From Acetobacteraceae bacterium (GTDB taxonomy: Bacteria > Pseudomonadota > Alphaproteobacteria > Acetobacterales > Acetobacteraceae), in the NCBI GenBank assembly GCA_019241425.1, contig JAFAXA010000036.1:1-34658 (forward strand): a stretch of 34,658 nucleotides of DNA, given 5' to 3'. Below the pieces are notes generated by a model. That model was not told the DNA's origin. It saw nothing but the letters and a program-made list of their open reading frames with translations, and ran no database searches. The position numbers and the translations under genes are program-made. Below are positions 1 to 7,990 of the stretch, piece after piece. The stretch's first letter is position 1, and every line of letters begins with the position of its first letter.

Positions 1-669
1 CGCGGTGCCGGCCAACGTGATTACGTCGTTGAGCGGCGGCCGCAGCATACCGGGCGGGTTCTCGGCGGCTTGCCGGATGCCCGGCCAGCCGAGATCAACG
101 TTTGGCGGCGCGCCGAACACGTACGAAGCGAACAGGCGCGTCGAGTCAGGAATGCGGATGGAGGACAACCCGGCTGCGGCGATGAGCGCCCGCACACGAT
201 CGGCACCGACCTTCCCGGTTGCCATGTCGGTCGCCGTATTGTCGCTGTAGCCCATCATCGCATCCAGAACCGATCGCGCTTGCAACTCGCCGGTAAGCCC
301 GATGAAAACCGGGCTGCCGATATTGCGCACGCTGTCGCTTAAAGCGAGTTGCTCGTCTTCGGACAGCAGGCCCGATTCGACGTCGCGCAGATACTGTCCG
401 AGCACGAAGGTCTTGTAGGCGCTGGCGGTAAACAGCAACAGTTTCGGCCGGTGGGCAACGCGGGCGATCGATCCGCCCTGTCCGACATGGATCACGTAAC
501 TCGGGGCGCCCGGAAGCGCGAGAAAACGCCCGACCGCCGCGCCGAAATCGCCGGCACGCTGCGCGGCATCACCGGGCTGATCGTCGACCGACGCTCGGGC
601 GCGAGTGGAGGCGGACGCGGCAAGCATTGCCGAACCGGCAGCAAGCGAAACGAGTCTGCGGCGCTGCAC
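1..669 (-). CDS. Class A beta-lactamase-like serine hydrolase (3' end cut by window edge)
   Basis: The visible part encodes 223 residues and runs off the left edge. The GTG start at 669 is chosen because an AGGAGG ribosome-binding site lies just upstream and the protein then opens with RRR followed by a hydrophobic Ala-rich stretch, an export signal that could be Tat or Sec. S83-A-Y-K86 fits the SxxK nucleophile motif and S142-D-N144 the SDN motif of class A beta-lactamases (beta-lactamase2 family). The omega-loop Glu of true penicillinases is not obvious in the visible part, and the KTG region lies outside the window. The family includes both antibiotic hydrolases and serine hydrolases of other function, so resistance should not be assumed. 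It is the last visible gene of a leftward operon, 82 bp after the fluoride-channel fusion gene, with a weak 6-bp inverted repeat in the gap. Confidence 0.8.
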   Translation of the reverse strand, partial: MQRRRLVSLAAGSAMLAASASTRARASVDDQPGDAAQRAGDFGAAVGRFLALPGAPSYVIHVGQGGSIARVAHRPKLLLFTASAYKTFVLGQYLRDVESGLLSEDEQLALSDSVRNIGSPVFIGLTGELQARSVLDAMMGYSDNTATDMATGKVGADRVRALIAAAGLSSIRIPDSTRLFASYVFGAPPNVDLGWPGIRQAAENPPGMLRPPLNDVITLAGTA

Positions 670-711
670 GAGCCCCTCCTGGCCGAGCCAACTGATGAGT
701 AACGGAACCGT

Positions 712-733
712 GCCCGACCTGAAACGATCGGGC
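712..733. terminator. Weak inverted repeat between fluC-usp and the beta-lactamase-like gene
   Basis: GCCCGA (712-717) and TCGGGC (728-733) form a 6-bp perfect stem with a 10-nt loop. There is no T tract, so it may be only a partial terminator or an mRNA processing/stability hairpin inside the operon. Confidence 0.25.
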
Positions 734-751
734 AAGTGCAGGCGCCGTGTC

Positions 752-1858
752 TCAGGCGGCGGAAACCGCGTCCGGCTGATGGCGCAACAGCACCGGCAAT
801 GCGGCGTGCTGCACCACGTGCTGCGTGACGCCACCGAACACGGACTCCCGCAACGGCCCGTGCGCGTACGCGCCCATCACCAACAGATCCGCGCCGAGCG
901 AAGCAGCCGCACGCAGCAGCGTGTCGCCCGCCGTGTCGCCGTCCTCCGCCAAAGCATGTTGCCGGGCCGCGATGCCCTGCGCGGCCAGAGCGGGCGGCAC
1001 CGGCACCGGCTCGCCCACCGTCAGCAGATGCACCTGCGCGGCTTGCCGGAGAATGCGCGTGGCGGACTCGATCGCCGCCCGGCAATGCGGATCGTCCCGC
1101 CAGGCGATTGCGACGATGCGGCCGAAATCCGGCGCGGCGGGGCCGGCGGGCACCAGCAGCAGCGGCCGCCCGCTCGCAAGAAGCGCTGGCGGCAAGCCGC
1201 CGCTGGACGCGACCACGATGCTGTGGGCCTGGATGTCGGCGGGCGAAAGCGTCGCCCCGGATTCCTCCGTCAGCACGTCTTCCGTCGGCATGAAGTCGGG
1301 ATCCGGCGAAGCGCGCAGCGCGAAGCGATCGACCGCGCGATTGCCGGTCAGCTTGGACAACCGCCCGGCTGCCGCCAGCACCGCCTCCCCCCGGTCGGGC
1401 GAGGGCAGCAGCGCGAGGATCGGTGCTGCGGCGGCGGGGGGCGCGGCCGACTCCGCTGCCGCTGCCGTCTCGTTCCAATGCGCGGCGGCGTAGTGACCGG
1501 CGGCGACGGACAGCAGGCAGAGCACCACGGACAGGCCGATATTGCCGAGCGCTTGCCCGGGGCGGCCGTCACGGGCGAGGTCGAGCGTTTGCAGGCTGAA
1601 CGAGGAAAACGTCGTGAAACCGCCGCAGATGCCGACCATGACGAAGGCCCGCCAATCCGGCGCGACCGGGAAACGCGCGTCGCTCAAGGTCAGCGTGCCG
1701 AAGAAGCTGATGAGGAACGAGCCGAGCACGTTGATGAGGATCGTGCCCCAGGGAAAGGCGGGGCCGGTCAGACGCGTCATCCCGACCGAGATCGCCGCCC
1801 GTCCCACGCTGCCGAGCGCGCCGCCGAGCGCGACGTAGAGATAGGCGAGCGCCGACAC
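752..1858 (-). CDS. crcB: FluC/CrcB fluoride channel fused to a C-terminal Usp-like domain
   Basis: Residues about 1-128 are a complete four-helix FluC (CrcB) fluoride channel: [11 protein letters not shown] around N43 and the hallmark [10 protein letters not shown] at 79-88. FluC proteins work as dual-topology dimers in the inner membrane and release cytoplasmic fluoride. After an Ala/Pro-rich linker (about 130-147) comes a soluble region of about 220 residues. Its end, [13 protein letters not shown]...SVFGGVTQ (about 320-350), matches the nucleotide-binding G-2x-G-9x-G-S/T end of universal stress proteins, and the middle resembles a shortened tandem Usp. Normal FluC proteins are about 125 residues, so this 368-residue form is a fusion in one uninterrupted frame. 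The GTG start lies 6 bp after the lyase stop, suggesting translational coupling. What the Usp part senses is unknown. The channel call is firm and the Usp call good. Confidence 0.88.
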   Translation of the reverse strand: MSALAYLYVALGGALGSVGRAAISVGMTRLTGPAFPWGTILINVLGSFLISFFGTLTLSDARFPVAPDWRAFVMVGICGGFTTFSSFSLQTLDLARDGRPGQALGNIGLSVVLCLLSVAAGHYAAAHWNETAAAAESAAPPAAAAPILALLPSPDRGEAVLAAAGRLSKLTGNRAVDRFALRASPDPDFMPTEDVLTEESGATLSPADIQAHSIVVASSGGLPPALLASGRPLLLVPAGPAAPDFGRIVAIAWRDDPHCRAAIESATRILRQAAQVHLLTVGEPVPVPPALAAQGIAARQHALAEDGDTAGDTLLRAAASLGADLLVMGAYAHGPLRESVFGGVTQHVVQHAALPVLLRHQPDAVSAA

Positions 1859-1864
1859 GCAGGC

Positions 1865-2794
1865 TTAGGCGGCGTTGCTGACGCCCGGCGCCGCGCATGG
1901 CCGGGACAGCAACGCCGCCCGCGCGCGCCCTCCGGCCATGGCGCCCGGCAGCGCGGCGGCATCCGCGGCGATGCCGACCAGCGCGTCGAGGTCGAGGCCA
2001 GTCGAGACGCCCATGCGCTCGAACATCCACACCACATCTTCCGTCGCGACATTGCCCGTGGCGCCCGGCGCGAACGGGCAGCCGCCGAGGCCGCCGATCG
2101 CCGCGTCGATCACCCGCACGCCCTGCCGATACGCCGCATAGGCGTTGGCGAGGCCGAGCCCATACGTATCATGCGCGTGAAACGCCCAGGTCGGGCCGCT
2201 CGGAAAGCGGGCGATCGCGCGTTCGAACAAGCGCCCGACGTGATCCGGCGCGACCCGGCCGGTGGTGTCGCAGAGGCAGATTTCCGCGTCGGGCCGCGCC
2301 GGCACCAGCCGGTCGAGCAGAGCAAGCGTCGCGTCTTCCGGCACGCGGCCATCGAACGGGCAATCGAACGACGTGGAGAAATTCAGCCGCACGGGCAGTC
2401 CGGGGGGCAGGCGCGCGACCAGTTGCTCATACTCGGCCGCGGATTCCTGCGGCGTGCGGCGGACGTTGTTGCGGTTATGCGATTCCGAGACCGACAGCAC
2501 GAAGGCGATCATGGGCGCGCCCGCCTCCATGGCAGCGATGCCGCCGCGCGCGTTCGGCACCAGGATCTGCGGCAGGAAGTCCGGCCAGTCGCGGCAGGCG
2601 GCCAGTAATTCGGGCGTGTCGCGGAGCTGCGGCACCGCTTTCGGGCTGACGAAGGAGCCGATCTCGATCCGCCGGAACCCGGCCTCGGCGAGACGGCGGA
2701 TGAAGGACAGCTTCGTTGCGGTTTCGATGAACGGGCCGATCGGCTGGAAGCCGTCGCGCGGTCCCATTTCCACCAGAGTGACCGTCTCGCCCAT
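1865..2794 (-). CDS. HMG-CoA lyase family protein (acyl-CoA aldol lyase)
   Basis: This 309-residue TIM-barrel lyase cleaves a 3-hydroxyacyl-CoA to a keto acid plus acetyl-CoA or a related CoA ester. The N-terminal PRDG (R13, D14) supplies the catalytic Arg and metal-binding Asp, HAHDT (H206, H208) gives the metal-ligand His pair, and GGLGGCPFAPGATGN (234-248, C239) is the active-site-loop signature of HMG-CoA lyases. Length and motifs are typical. Its ATG overlaps the TGA of the upstream CoA-transferase gene by one base (TGATG), so the two are translationally coupled. The pairing suggests that the transferase makes the CoA ester and this enzyme splits it. In such pairs the substrate is often not HMG-CoA (citramalyl-CoA-type esters, for example), so I leave the symbol blank. 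Confidence 0.9.
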   Translation of the reverse strand: MGETVTLVEMGPRDGFQPIGPFIETATKLSFIRRLAEAGFRRIEIGSFVSPKAVPQLRDTPELLAACRDWPDFLPQILVPNARGGIAAMEAGAPMIAFVLSVSESHNRNNVRRTPQESAAEYEQLVARLPPGLPVRLNFSTSFDCPFDGRVPEDATLALLDRLVPARPDAEICLCDTTGRVAPDHVGRLFERAIARFPSGPTWAFHAHDTYGLGLANAYAAYRQGVRVIDAAIGGLGGCPFAPGATGNVATEDVVWMFERMGVSTGLDLDALVGIAADAAALPGAMAGGRARAALLSRPCAAPGVSNAA

Positions 2795-4014
2795 CAGAGC
2801 ACTCCTTCCTGTCGCAATGAAGCGATCTCCGGCCCGGACAAGCCGAGCAGGCCGGACAGCACCTCCTCAGTATGCGCGCCGATCGGCGGACCCGGCCAGC
2901 GGACGCCGCCGGGGTCGTCGGCGATATGCGGCACGACGCCCGGGTGCAGCACCGTACCGAATAGCGGGTCGGCGACGTCGCGCACCATGCCGCGCGCCCT
3001 GAACTGCTCGTCCCGCGCGATCTCGGCGGCGGTATAGACCTCGGTGCATGGCACGTCGGCTTCCGTGAGCCAGCGTTCGAGTTCGGCTGCCGACGCCCGC
3101 TTCGTCCAGGCGCCGATGATGTCGTCGAGTTCGGCGGCGTGCCGTACCCGGAGGCGGTTGCCGGCGAAGCGCGGATCGGCCGCGAGATCCGGCTGGCCCA
3201 TCGCGGCCGTGAGACGCGCGAAGAGCGGGTCGGAATTGGCGGCGATCAGAAGCCACTTGCCGTCCGCCGTTGGATAGGCGCTGGTCGGGGCGGCGGTGTT
3301 GATCCGGGCGCCGGCCGGCTGCCGGACGATGCCGAGCGCGCCGTATTCGGGGAGCGTGCCCTCCATCATGCTGAGAACGGCCTCGCTCAACGCGACATCG
3401 ACCGTGCGGCCCCGGCGGTCGCCCGCGATCCCGTCGCGCTTCCACACCGCCGCCAGAATGCCGATCGCCGCATAAAGCCCGGCGAGAGAGTCGCCGATGC
3501 TGACGCCGACCCGAACGGGCGGCAGGTCCGTCGTGCCGGGCGCGTGGTTGGTGAGATAGCGGATGCCGCCGATCGCTTCGCCGATGACGCCGAAGGCCGC
3601 GCGGTCCCGATCGGGTCCGTTCTGGCCGTAACCGGAGACGTGCGCGACGACCAGGCCGGGCCGCGCCGCCTCCAGCGCCTCCGGCGTCAGGCCGAACTTG
3701 CCGATCTGCCCCGGCCGGTGGTTCTCGACCAGCGCGTCGCATTGACCGACCAGGCGGAGCAGCAGTGGCAGCGCGTCCTTGTGCTTGAGGTTGAGGGTGA
3801 CGGAGCGCTTGTTGCGGCCATGCGCCGAGAACCAGAGGGAATGGCCGCCGACCTGCTCGCCCCATTGGCGCACCGGGTCGCCCGACGGCGGCTCGATCTT
3901 GATGATGTCGGCGCCGAGATCGCCCAGGATGCGGGTGCAGAACGGTCCCGCGATGAAATGGCCGAGTTCGAGAACGCGCAGGCCGGAGAGCGGGCCGCCG
4001 CTGCCTGTCTCCAC
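2794..4014 (-). CDS. CaiB/BaiF (class III) CoA-transferase
   Basis: The 406-residue product is a full-length family III CoA-transferase, which moves CoA between carboxylic acids through an aspartyl intermediate. The N-terminal segment LRVLELGHFIAGPFCTRIL...GADIIKIE is the family's nucleotide-fold start. GRNKRSVTLNLK follows at about 67-78, and VGVSIGDSLAGLYA places the catalytic Asp at about D175. The start is GTG at 4014, backed by AGGAGAGG upstream. The gene sits 19 bp after the hydroxyacid dehydrogenase and overlaps the lyase gene. The acid substrate cannot be read from sequence, but the neighbours suggest a branched hydroxy or dicarboxylic acid that is activated and then cleaved. Confidence 0.92.
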   Translation of the reverse strand: METGSGGPLSGLRVLELGHFIAGPFCTRILGDLGADIIKIEPPSGDPVRQWGEQVGGHSLWFSAHGRNKRSVTLNLKHKDALPLLLRLVGQCDALVENHRPGQIGKFGLTPEALEAARPGLVVAHVSGYGQNGPDRDRAAFGVIGEAIGGIRYLTNHAPGTTDLPPVRVGVSIGDSLAGLYAAIGILAAVWKRDGIAGDRRGRTVDVALSEAVLSMMEGTLPEYGALGIVRQPAGARINTAAPTSAYPTADGKWLLIAANSDPLFARLTAAMGQPDLAADPRFAGNRLRVRHAAELDDIIGAWTKRASAAELERWLTEADVPCTEVYTAAEIARDEQFRARGMVRDVADPLFGTVLHPGVVPHIADDPGGVRWPGPPIGAHTEEVLSGLLGLSGPEIASLRQEGVL

Positions 4015-4033
4015 TATGCCTCTCCTGTCCCCT

Positions 4034-5026
4034 TCAGACCTGGGCGGCCGGATCGACCCGGCGCGCCGCCGGCGCGTTCAGCGCGTTGATCGGTTGTCCG
4101 GCCGCGAAGGCGAGGACCTGATCGACGGCGACCGAGAAGATCGTTCCGTAAGTCTCGCGATCGACATAGCCGAGGTGAGGGGTCGCCAGCACGTTCGGCA
4201 GGCGGAGGAGCGGCTCGTGCTCCGGCGAGGCCGGCTCCCGGTCGAACACGTCGAGCGCGGCCCGGCCCGGGCGCCCGCGCCGCAGGGCGTCCGCGAGCGC
4301 GCCCGGCGCGATGATTCCCGCCCGGCTGGTGTTGACGAGCAGCGCGTCAGGTTTCATGCGGGCGAGGTCGGGGGCAGTGACGATACCCCGCGTCGCCGCG
4401 TTCAGGGTGATATGCAGGCTCACTATGTCGGCGCTGGCGAAAAAGGATTCGCGGCTCTCGGCGACCGCGAACCCGTCGGCGCGCGCCGCCGCCGTCGAGC
4501 CCTCGCGGCCCCAGCACAGCACGTGCGCGCCCATCGCCGCGCCGATCTTCGCGACCCGGCTGCCGATCCGGCCATAGGCGTAGAGGCCGAGGGTCTTGCC
4601 CGCCACCCGTTCGCCGACGGTGGTCTGCCACCCGCCCTGCCGGAGACCGGCGGCTTCCTCCGGAATATGCCGCAAGGCGGATAGGATCAGGCCCCAGGTC
4701 AGTTCCGCGATCGAGCCCGGATCCCCCGAACCGCCCGCGCAGACCAGCACGCCGGCCTCGCTGCAGGCGGCGACGTCAATATGACCGGTATTTCGGCCGG
4801 TTTGGCTGATCAGGCGGAGCGCGGGCAGGCGCGCGATCAGTTCGGCGGGAAACGCCGTTCTCTGCATGGTGGCGATCACGGCTTCGGCGTCGCCCAACGC
4901 GGCCGCGAGCCGATCCGGATCGTCGCAATGCGTGTGCAGCAACCGAAGGTCGTGGCCGGCGAGGCGCGCGGCACAGGGCAGCGATGAGAAGGCGTGTTGG
5001 TAATCGTCGAGAACGGCCACTTTCAC
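4034..5026 (-). CDS. D-2-hydroxyacid dehydrogenase family protein
   Basis: This 330-residue NAD(P)-dependent enzyme is expected to interconvert a 2-keto acid and a D-2-hydroxy acid, for example glyoxylate/hydroxypyruvate reductase-type chemistry. The catalytic triad is visible: R235 in VNTSRAGII, E264 in DVFDREP and H284 in TPHLGY. The Rossmann loop reads GLYAYGRIG (147-155), where the usual first Gly of GxGxxG is Ala. The start is GTG at 5026 (MKVAVLDDY), because that matches the family N-terminus; the open frame continues upstream for over 600 codons as a shadow of glcD on the other strand. No good ribosome-binding site is seen, and GTG at 5020 is an alternative. It is first in the leftward operon and divergent from glcDEF. 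Confidence 0.88.
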   Translation of the reverse strand: MKVAVLDDYQHAFSSLPCAARLAGHDLRLLHTHCDDPDRLAAALGDAEAVIATMQRTAFPAELIARLPALRLISQTGRNTGHIDVAACSEAGVLVCAGGSGDPGSIAELTWGLILSALRHIPEEAAGLRQGGWQTTVGERVAGKTLGLYAYGRIGSRVAKIGAAMGAHVLCWGREGSTAAARADGFAVAESRESFFASADIVSLHITLNAATRGIVTAPDLARMKPDALLVNTSRAGIIAPGALADALRRGRPGRAALDVFDREPASPEHEPLLRLPNVLATPHLGYVDRETYGTIFSVAVDQVLAFAAGQPINALNAPAARRVDPAAQV

Positions 5027-5251
5027 CGAGTTGCCACCATGATCGTCAACGCTCCAAGACTGAGTGCGGAACGGGCGCGCGCGGTTACCATTGAGGCGAA
5101 AGCCTCCGGCTTTGTAAATCGCGCGGGGGGTGGACACTCCCCGGGCCCGCAGTAGATATTTCCGTAACAGCGGCCGATTTCCGGGATCGTGCCGCGCGCG
5201 ATCCCGGCAAGTTGCCCGCTGAAGAAGCCCGACACGGGACAGGAGAACGCC
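5027..5251. promoter_or_regulatory. Divergent promoter region between the dehydrogenase operon and glcDEF
   Basis: This 225-bp gap separates two divergent operons and must carry both promoters, though I see no clear -35/-10 pair. It contains a perfect 5-bp hairpin with a GAAA tetraloop (GAGGC 5093-5097, GCCTC 5102-5106) and a GC-rich run at 5128-5151. A good ribosome-binding site, AGGAGA, precedes the glcD ATG. No regulator gene such as glcC is adjacent. Confidence 0.4.
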
Positions 5252-6742
5252 ATGCTGCTGATGCCAGACCCCGACCAGGAGGTGTTGTCCCGGCGGGCGC
5301 AAATCATCACGGCCTTGCAGGCGATCGTGCCCGGTGAAGGCGTTATCACCTCCGAAGTCGAGCGCCGCGCCTATGAGACCGACGGCCTGACCGCGTATCG
5401 GCAGCCGCCGCTTGTCGTCGTGCTGCCGTCCACCACTGCGCAGGTGTCCGCCGTCCTGCGCTATTGCCATGACAACAACGTGCGCGTGGTGCCGCGCGGC
5501 GCCGGCACCTCGCTCTCCGGCGGCGCGCTGCCGCTCGAAGATGCGGTGCTGCTCGGCCTGGGCAAGTTCAACCGCATCCTCGACATCGACCTCGCCAATC
5601 GTTGCGCGGTCGTGCAGCCGGGCGTCACCAATCTCGGCGTGACGGCTGCCGTGCAGCACGAGGGATTCTATTACGCTCCTGATCCGTCCAGCCAGATCGC
5701 GTGTACGATCGGCGGCAATATCGCCGAGAACTCCGGCGGCGTGCATTGCTTGAAATACGGGCTGACCACGAACAACGTGCTCGGCATCGAAATGGTGCTG
5801 GTGACGGGCGAGGTCATCCGCATCGGCGGCAAGTTCGTCGATCAAGCGGGCTACGATCTGCTTGGCGTCATGACCGGATCGGAGGGGCTGCTCGGCGTCA
5901 TTACGGAAGTGACCGTGCGGCTGAAGAAGAAGGCGTCGAGTGCACGCGCGATCCTGCTCGGTTTCCCGACCAGCGAGGCGGGCGGGCGATGCGTCGCCGA
6001 CATCATCGCCGCCGGCATCATTCCGGGCGGCATGGAGATGATGGACCGGCCGGCGATCCACGCCGCCGAGGCGTTCGTCCACGCCGACTACCCGCTCGAC
6101 GTGGAAGCATTGCTGATCGTCGAACTGGATGGCTGCGCGCCGGAAGTGGATCACCTGATGGATGTGATCGAGAAGCTGGCCATGAAGAACGGCGCCGTGA
6201 CCAGCCGCGTCAGCAAGAGCGAGGCGGAGCGCGAGCTGTTCTGGGCCGGCCGCAAAGCGGCGTTCCCGGCCGTCGGGCGCTTGTCTCCCGATTATTACTG
6301 CATGGACGGCACCATCCCACGCAAGACGCTGCCGCAGGTGCTGTCGCGCATGCGGGAGATGTCGGACAAATACGGCCTGCGCGTCGCCAACGTGTTTCAT
6401 GCCGGCGACGGCAATCTGCATCCGCTGATCATGTACGACGCGAACAAGGCGGATGAGCTGCACCGCGCCGAGGAATTCGGGGCCGACATCCTGCGCCTTT
6501 GCGTCGAGGTCGGCGGCGTGCTGACCGGCGAGCATGGCGTCGGCGTCGAAAAGCGGGACCTGATGGACACGATGTTCAACGAGGACGATCTGAACCAGCA
6601 GCAGCGGCTCAAATGCGCCTTCGACCCGCGTGCCCTCCTCAATCCCGGCAAGGTTTTCCCGCAGCTTTGCCGATGCGCCGAGCTTGGACGGGTCCATGTG
6701 CATCGCGGGCAGGTGCGCTTCCCCGACCTGCCGCGTTTCTGA
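5252..6742 (+). CDS. glcD: Glycolate oxidase FAD-binding subunit GlcD
   Basis: The 496-residue protein is the FAD-linked catalytic subunit of glycolate oxidase, which oxidises glycolate (and often D-lactate) to glyoxylate and passes electrons through GlcF to the membrane quinone pool. The PP-loop PRGAGTSLSGGA (81-92) binds the FAD pyrophosphate. NVFHAGDGNLHP and GEHGVGVEKRDLM are the C-terminal active-site and flavin motifs of the GlcD/D-lactate dehydrogenase family, and the end, FDPRALLNPGK, is typical. The ATG at 5252 was chosen over one at 5189 because AGGAGA lies 5 bp before it and the length then matches family members (about 499). glcE starts 13 bp downstream. Confidence 0.95.
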   Translation: MLLMPDPDQEVLSRRAQIITALQAIVPGEGVITSEVERRAYETDGLTAYRQPPLVVVLPSTTAQVSAVLRYCHDNNVRVVPRGAGTSLSGGALPLEDAVLLGLGKFNRILDIDLANRCAVVQPGVTNLGVTAAVQHEGFYYAPDPSSQIACTIGGNIAENSGGVHCLKYGLTTNNVLGIEMVLVTGEVIRIGGKFVDQAGYDLLGVMTGSEGLLGVITEVTVRLKKKASSARAILLGFPTSEAGGRCVADIIAAGIIPGGMEMMDRPAIHAAEAFVHADYPLDVEALLIVELDGCAPEVDHLMDVIEKLAMKNGAVTSRVSKSEAERELFWAGRKAAFPAVGRLSPDYYCMDGTIPRKTLPQVLSRMREMSDKYGLRVANVFHAGDGNLHPLIMYDANKADELHRAEEFGADILRLCVEVGGVLTGEHGVGVEKRDLMDTMFNEDDLNQQQRLKCAFDPRALLNPGKVFPQLCRCAELGRVHVHRGQVRFPDLPRF

Positions 6743-6755
6743 GCGGGACGCAAAC

Positions 6756-7982
6756 GTGGAAGCGTTCCGGGTCGCGGATGCGAAGCAGGCCGCGGATGTG
6801 ATCAGTTGGGCCGCGGCCGAGGAACGGCCGTTGGAAATTGTCGGCGGCGGCTCGAAACGCGGCCTCGGCCGCGCAACGCAGGTCGGCAACATGCTCGACG
6901 TATCGGGCCTCAGTGGCATCAGCGACTACGAGCCGGGCGAGCTGGTGCTGACGGCCGGCGCCGCGACGCCGATCCCGGACATCGAGCGCGCGTTGGACGC
7001 CGAGCGGCAGATGCTCGCCTTCGAGCCGCCGGATTTGCGCGCGCTGCTCGGCAGCGAGGACCGCACGCCGACACTGGGCGGCGTGGTGAGTTGCAATCTC
7101 GGCGGGCCGCGCCGCGTCACCGGCGGCGCAGCCCGCGACCACCTGCTCGGCTTTCACGCCGTGAACGGACGCGGCGAGCTTTTCAAATCGGGCGGCAAGG
7201 TCGTGAAGAACGTAACCGGCTATGATCTTTCGAAGCTCGTCTGCGGCGCCTATGGCACGCTTTGCGTGTTGACGGAGCTGTCGGTGAAGGTGCTGCCGCG
7301 CCCCGAAACGTCGCGCACAATCTTGCTGTTCGGCCTCGACGACATCACCGGACTTGCCGCGCTGATGGACGGAATGAATTCGGCGCATGAATATTCGGCC
7401 TGTGCCCATCTGCCGCAAGTGGTCGCCGGTCGATCCAAGGTGCCGGTCGTCTCGGGTGCCGCCGCATCGGTCACCGCATTGCGCATCGAGGGGCCGGCTC
7501 CTTCGACCGAGTTCCGCGCCGGCAAGCTGAACGATCTGCTGCGCGGCCACGGCCGCACGCATCTGATCGACGACACGGATTCCCGCGCGTTGTGGGCCGA
7601 GATTCGGGACGTGCTGTATTTCTCCGCCGACCGGTCGCGCCCGGTTTGGCGCTTATCGGTGGCGCCCGCCCAAGGACATAAGGTTGCGTCCGACATCGCC
7701 CGCCAGCTCGACGCCGAGTATTTCTTCGATTGGGGCGGCGGCCTGCTATGGGTGGCGATTGCCGCCGATGTCGCTGATGCCGGCGCGCAAGTGTTACGAA
7801 CCGCAGTTGCCGCGCATGGCGGCGGCCACGCGACCCTCATGCGTGCACCGGAGGGGCTGCGCGCTTCCGTCCCGGTATTCGAGCCGTTGCCGGACGCGCT
7901 GGCCGCGCTGACCGCGCGCGTGAAGGAAAGCTTCGACCCGCGCCGCATTCTCAACCCCGGCCGCATCTACGCGGGCGTCTAA
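6756..7982 (+). CDS. glcE: Glycolate oxidase FAD-binding subunit GlcE
   Basis: The 408-residue product is a second, shorter FAD_binding_4 protein of the glycolate oxidase complex. Visible GlcE marks are GGGSKRGLGR near the N-terminus, GPRRVTGGAARDHLLG in the middle, GGKVVKNVTGYDLSKL, and a C-terminal FDPRRILNPGR. The start is the GTG at 6756, since translation from the earlier in-frame ATG at 6630 would give 42 residues overlapping glcD with no family resemblance. GlcE alone lacks the large cap of GlcD and is thought to work only in the complex. It lies 13 bp after glcD and 8 bp before glcF, so the three are clearly co-transcribed. Confidence 0.95.
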   Translation: MEAFRVADAKQAADVISWAAAEERPLEIVGGGSKRGLGRATQVGNMLDVSGLSGISDYEPGELVLTAGAATPIPDIERALDAERQMLAFEPPDLRALLGSEDRTPTLGGVVSCNLGGPRRVTGGAARDHLLGFHAVNGRGELFKSGGKVVKNVTGYDLSKLVCGAYGTLCVLTELSVKVLPRPETSRTILLFGLDDITGLAALMDGMNSAHEYSACAHLPQVVAGRSKVPVVSGAAASVTALRIEGPAPSTEFRAGKLNDLLRGHGRTHLIDDTDSRALWAEIRDVLYFSADRSRPVWRLSVAPAQGHKVASDIARQLDAEYFFDWGGGLLWVAIAADVADAGAQVLRTAVAAHGGGHATLMRAPEGLRASVPVFEPLPDALAALTARVKESFDPRRILNPGRIYAGV

Positions 7983-7990
7983 GGACATAT

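Noticed and set aside
605-2608. 667-codon open frame on the plus strand
   Set aside because: It runs antisense over the fluC-usp and lyase genes, is Arg/Gly/Ala-rich with no fold features, and reflects high GC content. The minus-strand genes have clear motifs and coupled starts.
5027-6919. Long N-terminal extension of the minus-strand dehydrogenase frame
   Set aside because: It is the mirror of glcD, lacks any family resemblance, and the dehydrogenase begins naturally at GTG 5026.
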